From positions 105,875,893 through 105,939,892 of the forward strand of contig NC_082688.1 of the NCBI RefSeq assembly GCF_949987515.2: a stretch of DNA of 64,000 nt, written 5' to 3'. Numbering within the stretch: position 1 is the stretch's first letter; each line of letters opens with the position of its first letter. Shown piece by piece: positions 11,845-21,814 of this stretch. Origin of the DNA: Delphinus delphis (taxonomy: Eukaryota > Chordata > Mammalia > Artiodactyla > Delphinidae). Made by a program: the position numbers and the translations under genes. Under the pieces are notes generated by a model, which ran no database searches, was not told the origin of the DNA, and saw only the letters and a program-made list of their open reading frames with translations.

Positions 11845-12470
11845 GTTCATAGACTGGAGACAGACTGCCTGGGTTCAGTTCCAGCTCTGCCATTTATTTA
11901 TTTATTAAAATAATTTGTTTTATTTATTTTTGGCTGTGTTGGGTCTTCGTTGCTGTGTGTGGGCTTTCCTAGTTGTGGCAAGCAGGGGCTACTCTTTTTG
12001 CGGTGTGTGGCCTTATTGCGGTGGCTTCTCTTGTTGCAGAGCACAGGCTCTAGGAGCGCGGGCTTCAGTAGTTGTGGCACACGGGCTCCGTAGTTGTGGC
12101 TTGCAGGCTCTAGAGTGCAGGCGCAGTAGTTGTAGTGCACAGGCTTAGTTGTTCCGCAGCCTGTGGGATCTTCCTGGACCAGGGCTGGAACCCATGTCCC
12201 CTGCATTGGCAGGCAGATTCTTAGCCACTGTGCCACTAGAGAAGTCCCTCTGCCATTTATTAACTGTGTGACTTTGGGAAAGTTGTATGACCTTGGGCAA
12301 GTTAGTTAAGCTCTGTATGGCTCAGTTTCTTAGCCTGAAAAATGGATTGATAATACCCTTATGAGGTAGGATTATTATTATGAGAATTAAATGAAATAAA
12401 ATGAGAAGTGTTTAGAACAGTGTCTGGCACATAGTAAATGCTAAATAAGTACTAATTATTGTTATCATCC
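11845..12470 (+). repeat. MIR SINE split by a younger SINE
   Basis: Left part 11845-11898 (ends '...cagctctgccatttatt') and right part 12248-12470 ('taactgtgtgactttgggaa', 'agtgtctggcacatagtaaa') form one continuous plus-strand MIR once the insertion at 11899-12247 is removed. Unusually complete copy. Confidence 0.9.
11899..12247 (-). mobile_element. full-length CHR SINE inserted in MIR
   Basis: Minus-strand element from the tRNA-like head ('gacttctctagtggcacagt') through the body to an AT-rich tail at its left. Exact 14-bp target duplication 'ctctgccatttatt' at 11885-11898 and 12248-12261. The internal region holds three 'gtagttgt' sub-units, more than most copies here. The 112-codon frame inside it is SINE translation, not a gene. 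Confidence 0.95.
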
Positions 12471-12960
12471 CCTCTACCCCCCCTTCTAAGATTTACTGTA
12501 GACCAGCATTTTCCACAATGTGGGACTCCTAACACAGGGTGATATTAAATGGTTCAAGGGTATGGCAGTAAATGACACTGAACCACGGTGAGAAAACTAT
12601 TCCTTTTTTCAACTGTCTTTCAGCTGTTCTGATTGTATCAAGGTGAAAGTGTCAGTTTGGTGTTTGAATGTTTCTGACCCTTCTCCAGCACTTGTTAATC
12701 TTTCTTCTTAATAGAGATAGGCCTCCAGCTTAGAGACAGCTTCAGGCTTCCGCAATTTAATAACACCCATTTTTACAGTATTTACTATGTCTGGCAAATA
12801 CTGCTGGTTTTCATTGTCTAGTTGTATTATAAAGTCTCCTTTAGAAATGAATCTAGGTAAAATAAGCGAGTTTAAAGAACGTTAAGCCAATAATGCACAA
12901 GTCATGCTATAATTTGAAATATGGCAAAAATCATAAACGTGGTGCCCAGATGCCTGAGGT
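12471..12960. other. unresolved; possible decayed DNA-transposon end
   Basis: The wording around 12490-12530 ('gaccagcattttccacaatg') resembles the ends of hAT/MER elements, but not well enough to name. Otherwise unique. Confidence 0.3.
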
Positions 12961-13405
12961 TTGAGGAAACACCATAAGGCACAGGCTTCGGGCTTCCTGG
13001 TTGTCGGGACCCTTCCTGTTCTCACGGGCCTCTGTTTCAGCCAGACTGCCTCACCGATTGCTGACGTGTCTTGCTCATTCCTGCCTTTGGGTTTTTCCTC
13101 AACACTGCGCTCCAGGTTCCACTTTTCTGATTATCATTCATCCTTCAAAGGTTAGTTAAAACTAACCTCCTCTGTAAGGCCTCCCCAACACCTCACTCCC
13201 TGTCTCTCTCCTTCCTCCAGACTTTATCACATTCATTGCCTGTTCCATGTATTGGGCAGTCATTTTTTGGTGTGTGATATCTGTTATGTCCATGTGCATC
13301 TTCTGTTTCTGCAACTGGAAGAAAGGGGCTGGGAGCTCCTTCAGGGTGGGGACAGTGTCTTGGTCAGTCTCTCCTTTGGGGCCTAATACAGTGTCTTGGA
13401 GGCAG
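12961..13405 (+). repeat. L2 LINE, long 3' part
   Basis: Plus-strand L2: 'aacctcctctgtaaggcctc' (~13165), 'tccatgtattgggcagtcat' and the end phrase 'ggggcctaatacagtgtctt'. Old and diverged; a 97-codon antisense frame over it is spurious. Confidence 0.8.
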
Positions 13406-13436
13406 AAAATGTTGCTAAACATGTGAATTATTCGGT

Positions 13437-14117
13437 GTCTGTATTGAGGTATCATTTTTATATACCGTAAAATTCACCTGTGCTGAGTGTACAGTTTGAT
13501 TATTTTTAATAAATTGATACAGTGGTGAAACAGTCAATGCAGTTCAGGTGAAAACACTTCCGTTAGCCCCCAAAGTTCTCTCCCGCCCGTTTGCCATCAA
13601 TCCCCTCTCCTACCCCAGACCCACACCACAGACGATCTGCTTTCTGTTTCTATAGTTTGAAAAGTTCTGTCTTTTAAATGTGTTTCATAGATATGGAGTC
13701 ATGCAATATGTAGTCTTGTCTGGCTTATTTCCCTTAGTACAGTGTTTCTGAGGTTCATCCTTGTTGTTGCGTGTATTAGTAATTTGTGCCTTTTTATTGT
13801 GTGGTAGTGAAAGGTAGACAACATTTTGTTTATCCGTTCCCCACATGGTGGACTTTTGGGTTGTTTCCAGTTTTTGTCTGTTAAGAAGAATTCTGCAGTG
13901 AATATTCATGTGCAGGTCTTTGTGTGGATGTATGTTTGCTCACCCATAGACTTAGGGGTGGAAATTGCTGTTTCCTGTGGTGAGCATAAGTTGAACTTCT
14001 AAAGAAACTGTGAGGCTGTTTACCATTTTACTTTCCCATCACAATATATGAGGTTCCAGTTTCCAGCATCCTTACCAGCACCTGATGTAATCTTTTCCCC
14101 CTTAGCCTTTCTAGTGG
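13437..14117 (-). repeat. L1ME-type LINE 3' part
   Basis: Antisense L1 3' UTR and ORF2 end: 'accgtaaaattcacctgtgc', 'gtttccagtttttgtctgtt', 'taccattttactttcccatc'. Diverged, no intact frame. Confidence 0.85.
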
Positions 14118-14320
14118 GTGAGGGAGGATGAATCAAGGATGACTCTTGGATTTTTAGGTTGAGCAACTGAGTGTTTGGTATTGTCATTTAATGGAGGCTG
14201 AGAGAGGAACGAACTTTTTTGAGAAAAATCAAGATTTCTGTTTTGGCCAAGTGGACTTTGAGGTGCCTATTAACCATTCAGAGGGATTGTTAAGTAGGTA
14301 GCGGGATGTATGAGGCCACC
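14118..14320 (-). repeat. L2 LINE fragment
   Basis: Antisense L2: 'gaatcaaggatgactcttgg' and 'ctttgaggtgcctattaacc' correspond to the conserved L2 reverse transcriptase region. Starts directly at the end of the L1. Confidence 0.75.
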
Positions 14321-14344
14321 TGTGTTCATTGGGTCTTCCTGAGT

Positions 14345-14535
14345 TCCTTAAGTAGTGGAACCTGGAATAGTTGCTTCAGTTTTCTGTACTCTAGATATGT
14401 GTCTGATGGTCTGGACAAGTCACATAACTTCTTTTGATGTCAGTTTCCTCCTCTGTAAAGTAAAATAACACCTGTCTTCCTCCAAAGGTTGGATGAGTGA
14501 ATGAATTAAGGAATATGAAAGTGCTTATTATCATG
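14345..14535 (+). repeat. MIR SINE
   Basis: Core 'tggacaagtcacataacttc' then 'tcagtttcctcctctgtaaa', plus orientation. Confidence 0.75.
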
Positions 14536-14669
14536 ATTATTATTATTAATGCATGATTACCTTTTGTTTATTTCATTTTTGTGTTCATTGTGGCTTCTAA
14601 CCCCATATTTCGTACATAAGCTCAGTAAATACTGAATTAGTCAATGAATGCAGCTAACAACTAAGTGTG

Positions 14670-14745
14670 TAATGTTAGAGAAGGGAGAGAGAGGAGAAAT
14701 AAGAAAGGAGGAGAAAGAGAGAGGGGAGGAGAGAGGAGAGAGTGG
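14670..14745. repeat. GA-rich polypurine tract
   Basis: About 75 bases nearly all A and G on the plus strand ('gaggggaggagagaggagag' inside). Low complexity. Confidence 0.85.
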
Positions 14746-14929
14746 TTATAATTTGGATTGGCTTTAGGAAGGATGGCCATCACAATTTCACATTCGAACT
14801 TTGTAGAAAGGCAATTTATCTTTTATATTATGACACCAGGAAGGAACATGGAAGAGTTAGGATTTGGGGAGATGTTTAAATAATGTTTATCACGTCAAGT
14901 GTAATATTTTGTGAGTGTCTTATCTTCAT

Positions 14930-15060
14930 ACAGACTTTAAGCTTCTTGAGGGCTGCGGTGGCTTGTGATGAGCCTCTGGATTCCCCAGAGCATTAGCTTA
15001 CTTCTTCACGCATAACGTGAACACAGCAAATGTGTATGAAATGATTGAGTGTACTTTTTA
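14930..15060 (+). repeat. L2 LINE 3' end
   Basis: 'ctttaagcttcttgagggct' with the later 'aacacagcaaatgtgtatga' is a diverged L2 terminus. Confidence 0.6.
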
Positions 15061-15224
15061 AACTTCTCTCCTCATTCTAACTAGAGTGAAATGTATTTGA
15101 CTTTTGGTTGGTGGGTAGATGACTCTTCAGCATGTTCTTTCTTTCTCGTGTCTGTAGGATGTTGTGGACATGCTTCTCTCATAGCTGATGGATGACCTGA
15201 AATTTTACATACCAGCTGTTTACA

Positions 15225-15320
15225 TACCAGCCCCGTGATGGCAGGGGCTCCATGTCCTTAGCACACGCCTGGCACATAGTCATTGTTCAGATAATGCTTG
15301 AGTTAGTCCTGAGTGGATGA
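15225..15320 (+). repeat. L2 LINE 3' end
   Basis: 'gatggcaggggctccatgtc' and 'cctggcacatagtcattgtt' are typical of the L2 terminus. Confidence 0.7.
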
Positions 15321-15654
15321 CTGTATTCAAGACTTAATGAATAGCTGGGAAAGAAGACCAGACTCATGCTCTTTGGGGTTTCAGATTATAGATGTAAAGA
15401 TATAAATCTAGGGAGCAAAGGGAAGTAGGTAAATGGTCCAATAACTCAATTTTCTATCTTGTGGACAAGGTAGATATAATCTCGATATGGTTAGGCAGTA
15501 GCTCCCCATGACTGTCTTACGTTTCAGATGACAACATTAGCTCATATTGTAAATATTCTGAGAGGGCTACAACCTTAGAAGTTATTGTAGGTTAGCTCAT
15601 TAGGGAGTGTTTTCCCAGATTGGCTTAAAGTAAAGGATTTTTAATTTTTTTTTA

Positions 15655-15847
15655 AGAAAAACTTTTTTGTCAAACGAAATCTTGTGTGAACCCCATATAC
15701 ACACATCACAAAAGCAGAAGAACTACTCTGGTCGATGCAGGGTTGATGCCCTGGAACCTTGCCTGTTTATCTTTTCCTTGTCCTCTGTGAAAGCCCTGCA
15801 GCATCTCCAAGGATCCCTGCAAGGAAGTTTGAAAAACCACAGGTTTA
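15655..15847. repeat. possible decayed hAT/MER1-like element
   Basis: The right end 'agtttgaaaaaccacagg' resembles the common '...gtttgagaaccactg' terminus of hAT-Charlie elements. The body is not identified. A 175-codon minus-strand frame spans 15706-16233, the longest in the window, but crosses this boundary and shows no domain. Confidence 0.35.
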
Positions 15848-16350
15848 GAGGAAGTCTGTGCATTTTGACCCCCTGTTTCTTCTGCTACCCTCAGTACACT
15901 TCTCCTGAGTCTGTAGAAAGACTTAACCATGCTACTGTCTGTAACCACTAACTTACAGGCTAGATAAAACTTCTGAGAATCAGTCCCTTCTGACTGTACA
16001 TTCTGTCTCAGAGCTTGAGTCAGTAGAAGATTTTGAGGCCACCAGTGAATCAGATAAACAGTACACACATGATCAATATCCTGTGTGGGTGCAGAGGGTA
16101 GTGTCCTATTTAAGTGGATAGCTGGGAGAGGGAACCGCAGGGAGGTGGAGGAGAGGCAGGGATTAAAGGGTTGAGTCAGATCATGGGTTAGCACTGAGAA
16201 GACCCTGGTAAGCCCTCTGGGATCAGACCACATGGGAAGAGCTAATGCATAGTGTTTCCTTTATGTAAGAGGCTGAAAGGGTTTTTGAGGGTTTATCATG
16301 GGGTATAATCATTTACAACACTCAGAAATACTGGAAAGATGGACTGCACC

Positions 16351-16885
16351 TTTTTTGCTTATCAAGATATAATTCACATACCATAAAATTCACCATTCTA
16401 TAGTATATAATTCAGTGGTTTTTAGTGTATTTACTAGGTTGTGCAACCATCATCTATACTAATTCCACAGCATGTTCATCGCTCCAAGAGGAAACCGTGT
16501 ACCATGAGTGCCACTCCCTGTTCTTCTCGCTGCCCAGCCCCTGGCAACCACTGGTCTTGTGTCTATGGATTTGTCTATTCTGGACCTTTCATATAAGTAG
16601 AAGCATACAATAGGTGGACTTTTGTGTCTGGCTTCTTTCACTTAGCATAAATTTTTCAAAGATCATCCATGTTACAGCGTGTAATAGTGCTTCATCCCTT
16701 TTTATTGCTGAATAATATTCCAGTGTATGGATAGAACACATTTTGTTTACCTATTCAACAGTTGATGGACACTTGGATTGTTTTCACTTTTTGGCTACTA
16801 TGAATAATGCTGCTATGAACATTTGTGTTCAAGTTTTTGTGTAGAAATATGTTTTGATCCACTGTGACAATCTCTGTCTTTTATT
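16351..16885 (-). repeat. L1 LINE 3' part (first of two adjacent L1s)
   Basis: Antisense L1 3' UTR: 'aattcacataccataaaatt', 'cccctggcaaccactggtct', 'ttggctactatgaataatgc'. From about 16861 the sequence jumps to L1 5'-region wording, so the element is internally deleted. A younger SINE interrupts it just downstream. Confidence 0.85.
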
Positions 16886-16902
16886 GGTGCATGTAGATTA
16901 TT

Positions 16903-17121
16903 ATTATTATTTTTATTTATTTATTTTTTGCGGTACGTGGGCCTCTCACCACTGTGGCCTCTCCCGCTGTGGAGCACAGGCTCCGGACTTGCAGGCCCAG
17001 TGGCCATGGCTCACGGGCGCAGCTGCTCCGTGGCATGTGGGATCCTCCTGGACCAGGGCATGAACCCGCGTCCCCTGCATCGGCAGGCAGACCCCCAACC
17101 ACTGCACCACCAGGGAAGCCC
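16903..17121 (-). mobile_element. CHR SINE, 'gcggtacg' subtype, with 17-bp target duplication
   Basis: Minus-strand head 'gggcttccctggtggtgcag' and a left tail of (TTA)/(TTTA) repeats. The body contains 'gcggtacgtgggcctctcac' and 'gcccagtggccatggctcac', the subtype abundant in toothed-whale genomes to my knowledge. Exact 17-bp duplication 'ggtgcatgtagattatt' at 16886-16902 and 17122-17138. Six overlapping frames here are translations of the SINE. Confidence 0.95.
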
Positions 17122-17640
17122 GGTGCATGTAGATTATTGATGTGCAAAGTGATTATTGATATAGTGGGATAAATATCTACCATATTTGTTACATTTTCTA
17201 TTTGTTGCCTTGTTTTGTGTTCCTGTTTTTGTCTTCTATTTTTTTCCTGCCTTTTGTGGTTTTAATTGAGCATTTTGCATGGTTCAGTTTTCTTGCCTTT
17301 ATCAGTATATCCATTATACAACTAGTTCAAATCCACTTTCAAATAACATCATACTTCTTCATGGGTAGTGCAAGTACCTATAATAACAAAATAATCCTAA
17401 ATCCTCCTTCCTGTCTCTTGAATCATTGCTGTCATTCATTTCACTTATATTGTACATTAGCATACATCAGCATATATACATATATGTACATACATAAGCA
17501 TATATAATTGAGTACATTATTGCTGTTATTTTGGACTGTTATCTGTTAGATCAGTTAAAAATAAGAACAATAAAAGTTTTTATTTTACCTTCACTTATTC
17601 CTTCTTCAGTGCTCTTCCTTTCTTTATGTAGATCCAAATT
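17122..17640 (-). repeat. L1 LINE 5' region, continuation of first L1
   Basis: Antisense 5'-region wording: 'attattgatatagtgggata', 'tgccttttgtggttttaatt', 'tcatgggtagtgcaagtacc'. It continues the sequence left of the SINE. Includes an AT-rich, TATA-repeat-like stretch at 17460-17515. Confidence 0.8.
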
Positions 17641-19480
17641 TCTAATCATGAAAGGTGTTGGGTTTTGTCAGATGCGATACAAGTGGTTTCTGTCCTTTAT
17701 TAATATAGTATATTACCTTGATTGATTTTTCTCTGTTGAACCAACCTTGTATTCCTGGTATAATCCGTTTTTATGTGTTGCTACATTCAGTTTGTTAGTA
17801 TTTTGTTCAGAATTTTTCATCTGTATTCATAAGGGATATTGGTCTGTAGTTCTCTTGCAGTATCTTTGTCTGATTTTCTGTATTGTTTTTCTATTCTCTA
17901 TTTCATTTATTTCCACTCTAATCTTTATTGTTCCTTCATTGGTTATTTAGGAGCATTATTTAATTTCCGTATATTTGTGATTTTCCCAATCTTCTTTTCC
18001 TGTTATTGGTTTCTACTTTTATTCCATTGTGGTTGGAGAATTACTTTGTATAATTTCAGTTCCTTTAAATTTATTGAGGCTTGTTTTATGGCCTAACATA
18101 TTGTCTGTCCTGAAGAGTGTTCTGTATGCACTTGAGAAGAATGTACATTCTGTTGCTGTTGAGGACAGTATTGTATAGATGTCTGTTAGTTCTAGTTACT
18201 TTACAGTGTTGTTCAAGTCCTTTATTTCCTTGCTGAATATCTATCTAGTTATTTTATCCATTATTCAGTTGTGTACTTAAGTCTGACTCTTTTTGGAGAA
18301 TTGTCTATTTCTTTAATTATTTCATTTTTTGCTTTATGCATTTTGGGGCTCTTAAGTGTATATATGTTTATAATGGTTGTATCTTCTTGATTAACTGACC
18401 CTCTTTATCATTATAATTGTTCTTATCTTTCTCTAGTAATAATTTTTGTCTTAACATTTATTCTCTCCGATCTTAGTATAACCACTCCAGCTTTCTTTTG
18501 ATTGCTATTTGTTTGGTGTATATTTTTCCATCCTTTTACTTTCAACCTATTTGTTTCTTTAAATCTAAAGTGTGTCTCTTATAGAGAGCATATAGTTGGA
18601 CCATTTATTTTTATTCATTCTGCCAGTCTCTGTCTTTTAATTGGAGACTTTAGTTTATTTAAATTTAATTAAATACTGATAAGGTTGGGTTTGCTTCTGC
18701 CATTTTGCAATTTTCTATATGTCTTTGTCTTCTTTGTTTCTTTGTTGTTCCATTACTGCTTTCCTTTGTGTTAAATAAATATTTTAACATGGTAACAATT
18801 TAATTCCCTTGTTGTTTTCTTAGTGATTGCTCTGGGCATTACAGTTAACATCTTAATTTATAACAGTCTAATTCAGATTAATACCAACTTAATTTCAATA
18901 GTATCTAAAAACGTTGCTCCTTTGTAGCTCTGTTCCATCCCTCCTTTATTCTGTTGTTACAAATTACATCTTCATACATTATGTGCCCATCAACATAGAC
19001 TTATAATTATTGCTTTATGCTGTTGTCTTTCAAATCAGATAAAAGAAAAAAAAAGTTACAAACAAAAAATATATTTCTACTGTCTCTAACATTTGCTTCT
19101 GTGGTTACCTTTACTTGCACTCTTTATTTCTTCATGTGGATTTGAGTTGCTGTCGAATCTCATTTCTTTGCAGGCTGAAGGAAAAGTTCCTTTAGTATTT
19201 CTTCTAGGGCAGATCTTCTGGTGATAAACTCTGTTTTTGTTTATCCGGGAATGTCTTAACGTCTCCTTGATTTTTGAAGGAGAGTTTTGCTGACAGAATT
19301 CTTGGTGGATGGTGTTTTCCTTTCAGCACTTTCAATGTGTCATCCCACTGCCTTCTGGCCTCCATGGTTTTCAGTGAGCAGTCAGCTGTTAGTCTTATGG
19401 AGGCTTCCTTGTACTTGAGGAGTCACTTCTAGCTGCTTTCAAGATTCTCTCTTTGTCTTTAGCTTTCAACAGTTTGATTA
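17641..19480 (-). repeat. second L1 LINE, ORF2 through 5' region
   Basis: Antisense ORF2: 'ctgttgaaccaaccttgtat' (~17736), then upstream wording such as 'acttgagaagaatgtacatt' and 5'-region phrases 'accactccagctttcttttg' and 'gaatgtcttaacgtctcctt'. The 5'-region segment at ~18620 is homologous to the one at ~16865, which shows two separate L1s lie side by side in the same orientation. Heavily mutated. Confidence 0.85.
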
Positions 19481-19694
19481 GAAATTGCAAATCCACTGTT
19501 ACCCTGCCCATCAGTCCCTATCTGAAAGGATAGTATGGAACACTTTATTGTTAGTACTTTAATCTGACCCTTATGATATCTCGGTAGCATTTCTCTCATC
19601 TGTCAACTTTATGATTTTGTAGCATGTGGTTTTGTTTTTCATTATTGTATTTCATAGTTTTATAGAACTTCAGAGTGATATTTATGTGATTGAT

Positions 19695-19905
19695 CCCCAT
19701 AATTCATTCACCTAACAGATTTGTTGAGCCCCTGAATATGAAAGGCTCCATGCAAGACTTTCAGTTTTCTTAGGTAAGTGACAAATGGTCCTGCCTGTGA
19801 GGGTGACACATTTGGTTGGTAGAGGACACATACTCAACAAATTGTTACACAGTTAGCATGAAGGTGTACTGAGTATAAACAGAGTGTTTTGGGAGCGCAG
19901 AGGAG
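19695..19905 (-). repeat. L2 LINE fragment
   Basis: Antisense L2 terminus: 'aattcattcacctaacagat', 'gagcccctgaatatgaaagg'. Diverged. Confidence 0.55.
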
Positions 19906-19934
19906 GAAATTACTGATTTTTATATTTGATAGAA

Positions 19935-20045
19935 GAGCAAACTAAGGATTATATAGATCAAGCAATTTAAGACCTTGAGGTTACATAAGTTAGAAGGACT
20001 GAGCCAAGGACTAGAACCTACTATTCTGGGTTCTTTCTATGAAAC
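19935..20045 (-). repeat. MIR SINE
   Basis: Antisense MIR: 'gagcaaactaaggattatat' to 'gagccaaggactagaaccta'. Ends where the duplicated motif region begins. Confidence 0.6.
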
Positions 20046-20084
20046 CATGTATAGAGTTTGGCTATTCTGTGTTTTCAAGCATCA

Positions 20085-20212
20085 GAGGTAAAAATGATTT
20101 CTTAAATGAAATATCAGAAAATGATTTGGTCGATGTCAATGCTGTTGGTGCCTGGATTTGGATACCATACCCAAGTTTCCTGTTTTCAGATATATTATTT
20201 GATCCACAAAGG
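20085..20212. repeat. local duplicate, copy A
   Basis: A ~125-base motif whose core (20130-20212) matches 20868-20950 at about 85% with no gaps in the core; shared runs include 'gatgctgttggtgcc'-type wording (A has 'aatgctgttggtgcc') and 'tttcctgttttcagat'. Not a repeat family I can name. Direct orientation, 738 bases apart. Confidence 0.7.
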
Positions 20213-20830
20213 ACAGGTACATGTGTGAAGCACAGACCGGCTGTTTTGCTTCAAAAGGTGTGCATGCTACAAATAAAAATAAACAGTATTTATTTATACT
20301 TACTAATTGTACAAGTATGGATTTAGTAAACAAGTGGCTGTGTTGAAACTTGAAGTTCAAAATATGAAAAGATGCTTAATTTTACTCAGTCCACTCTTTT
20401 TTCCCTTTTAATTGTGTTTTGAAAAGAATTCTTTCCCCCCTTCATCTCCAGTAAAATTTTGGCTAAGTACAGTTTATATTAGAGTTTCCTTGAGCATAGG
20501 AATTGCTGATCAGTCAGAACTCTGCTCTTTTCCCTTAGGATAAAGCATGACTTATTTGGGCATACAGTTTTAATTTCAGTCTGCATGCCTCCTTTTCTGT
20601 TCTCCCATGATTCTTTGCCGCAGGGCAAGGGAAAGCAAGCCTTATAAAAAGAAATACAGTATGTGGTGCTTATTAAAGTTACATACATCTCTTCTCACAG
20701 GAGAATTTTGATTTACTGCAGGTTGTGCATATGTCGCATATGGACATTTCTAGGGAACAGATTCCTTATCGCTGAACAGCGAATGGCTTCTAGTACTCCA
20801 TTATTGCTCCGGAAACATGTTAGTAATGAT
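20213..20830. other. no recognised feature
   Basis: Unique-looking sequence between the two duplicate copies. No supported ORF or repeat. Confidence 0.45.
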
Positions 20831-20950
20831 GATGAAAGGTAGGCTACCATGAAATCCGTAAGGTGATTTGGCAGAAGTCGATGCTGTTGGTGCCAGGATT
20901 TGGGTACCGTACCACAGTTTCCTGTTTTCAGATGTATTAATCGATCCGCA
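20831..20950. repeat. local duplicate, copy B
   Basis: Partner of copy A. Weaker similarity extends leftwards ('aggta...tgaaat' before 'gatttgg'). It is more CpG-rich than A (e.g. 'taatcgatccgcaaagg' against 'tatttgatccacaaagg'), so B looks closer to the ancestral sequence. Both copies stay open in one plus frame over the core. Confidence 0.7.
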
Positions 20951-21044
20951 AAGGACATCTTTTGGAGACAAGAATTCCGACAGGCTGGCACAGGCTGGAC
21001 CTCCGCCAAGACTGCTCGGAAGGTTGCCATACTGGGAGCAAAAG

Positions 21045-21115
21045 AGTGAGAGGGAGAAAGAGAGAGAGGGAAGGGGGAGAGAGGCAGAGGGAGAGCTGAG
21101 GAAAGAAAAAAGGCA
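21045..21115. repeat. GA-rich polypurine tract
   Basis: Nearly pure purine on the plus strand ('gagaaagagagagagggaag' inside). Low complexity. Confidence 0.85.
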
Positions 21116-21739
21116 AGACTTGGCACAGCACAGTCAAATCAGCTTCTTTTGTCTGCTTTCTCGGCTTGAGCTTCAGGAAAGAAAACCGTCCTGGGGTACA
21201 GAAAACTCAGAACTTTTGGGTGTTCAAACTTAGAAGGCTTTTTAAGTCTCTTGGGCTATTTGAAAGTGTTGGCACATACAATGACGTTTAGTCACCAGTA
21301 TTAAGGGAAATAAAAGCCTTTTTCAAAATGAAGCTTCCACAGTGTCCATGCATTTGGGAAATACTGTATTTGATTTTTTGGCATGTATGATTATACTATG
21401 AGAGACAGGATTGACAATATAGAAGATGGCAAAGGCAAATTTCTAATTAGAGAGACTTAATTTTCTACAAAATAAACTTTGTTCATCAGTACAAACCTGC
21501 TTTCAAATCAAATCAGACCTCCTTCGGAATGTGTTCAGAACGTAAGTTTTTAGATTTTATTTTATTTCATTTTTTCCCATTTGTAGACATTCACTTTTTA
21601 AGGACCCTTTCTAAGATTTTATCAACACAGCCAGGAAGTCAGAGTCAAAGTTGTTTTATCCATGTGTTTAAGAAAACGTTTTCTTAAAGCAACAGCTTTT
21701 ATTTCTGCTGCTTCATGCTGTCCTAACTACATCCCCCAG
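21116..21739. other. repeat-poor interval
   Basis: No transposon that I recognise. It ends with a pyrimidine-rich run, a 'ctaac' branch-point-like motif and 'ag' at 21738-21739 (see next entry). Confidence 0.5.
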
Positions 21740-21814
21740 CAATGAGTGACAACACCGAAGACCAGAAAGGCAAGCTGAAGACACCAGACTTCGCTTGAAG
21801 GGCAAACAAGAAAT
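21740..21814 (+). other. possible cryptic or noncoding exon (75 nt)
   Basis: Preceded by 'tttatttctgctgcttcatg', 'gtcctaactac' and 'atcccccag', a convincing branch point, polypyrimidine tract and acceptor; followed by 'aaat|gtgagc', a fair donor. Inside, an ATG at 21742 opens an 18-codon frame (starts MSDNTEDQKGK) ending TGA at 21796-21798. All three frames contain a stop, so it cannot be an internal coding exon; it could be a 5' untranslated, poison or lncRNA exon, or chance. No family resemblance. Confidence 0.25.

Noticed and set aside
11898..12236. 112-codon ORF and similar ORFs inside SINE copies (e.g. 16917-17183, 30818-31129, 43598-43996, 54139-54348)
   Set aside because: They are translations of tRNA-derived SINE sequence and recur in every copy; not genes.
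15706..16233. 175-codon minus-strand ORF, the longest in the window
   Set aside because: No domain, signal peptide or family resemblance, no neighbouring exon-like context, and it runs across the end of a likely hAT fragment. A frame this long is expected occasionally by chance in 64 kb.
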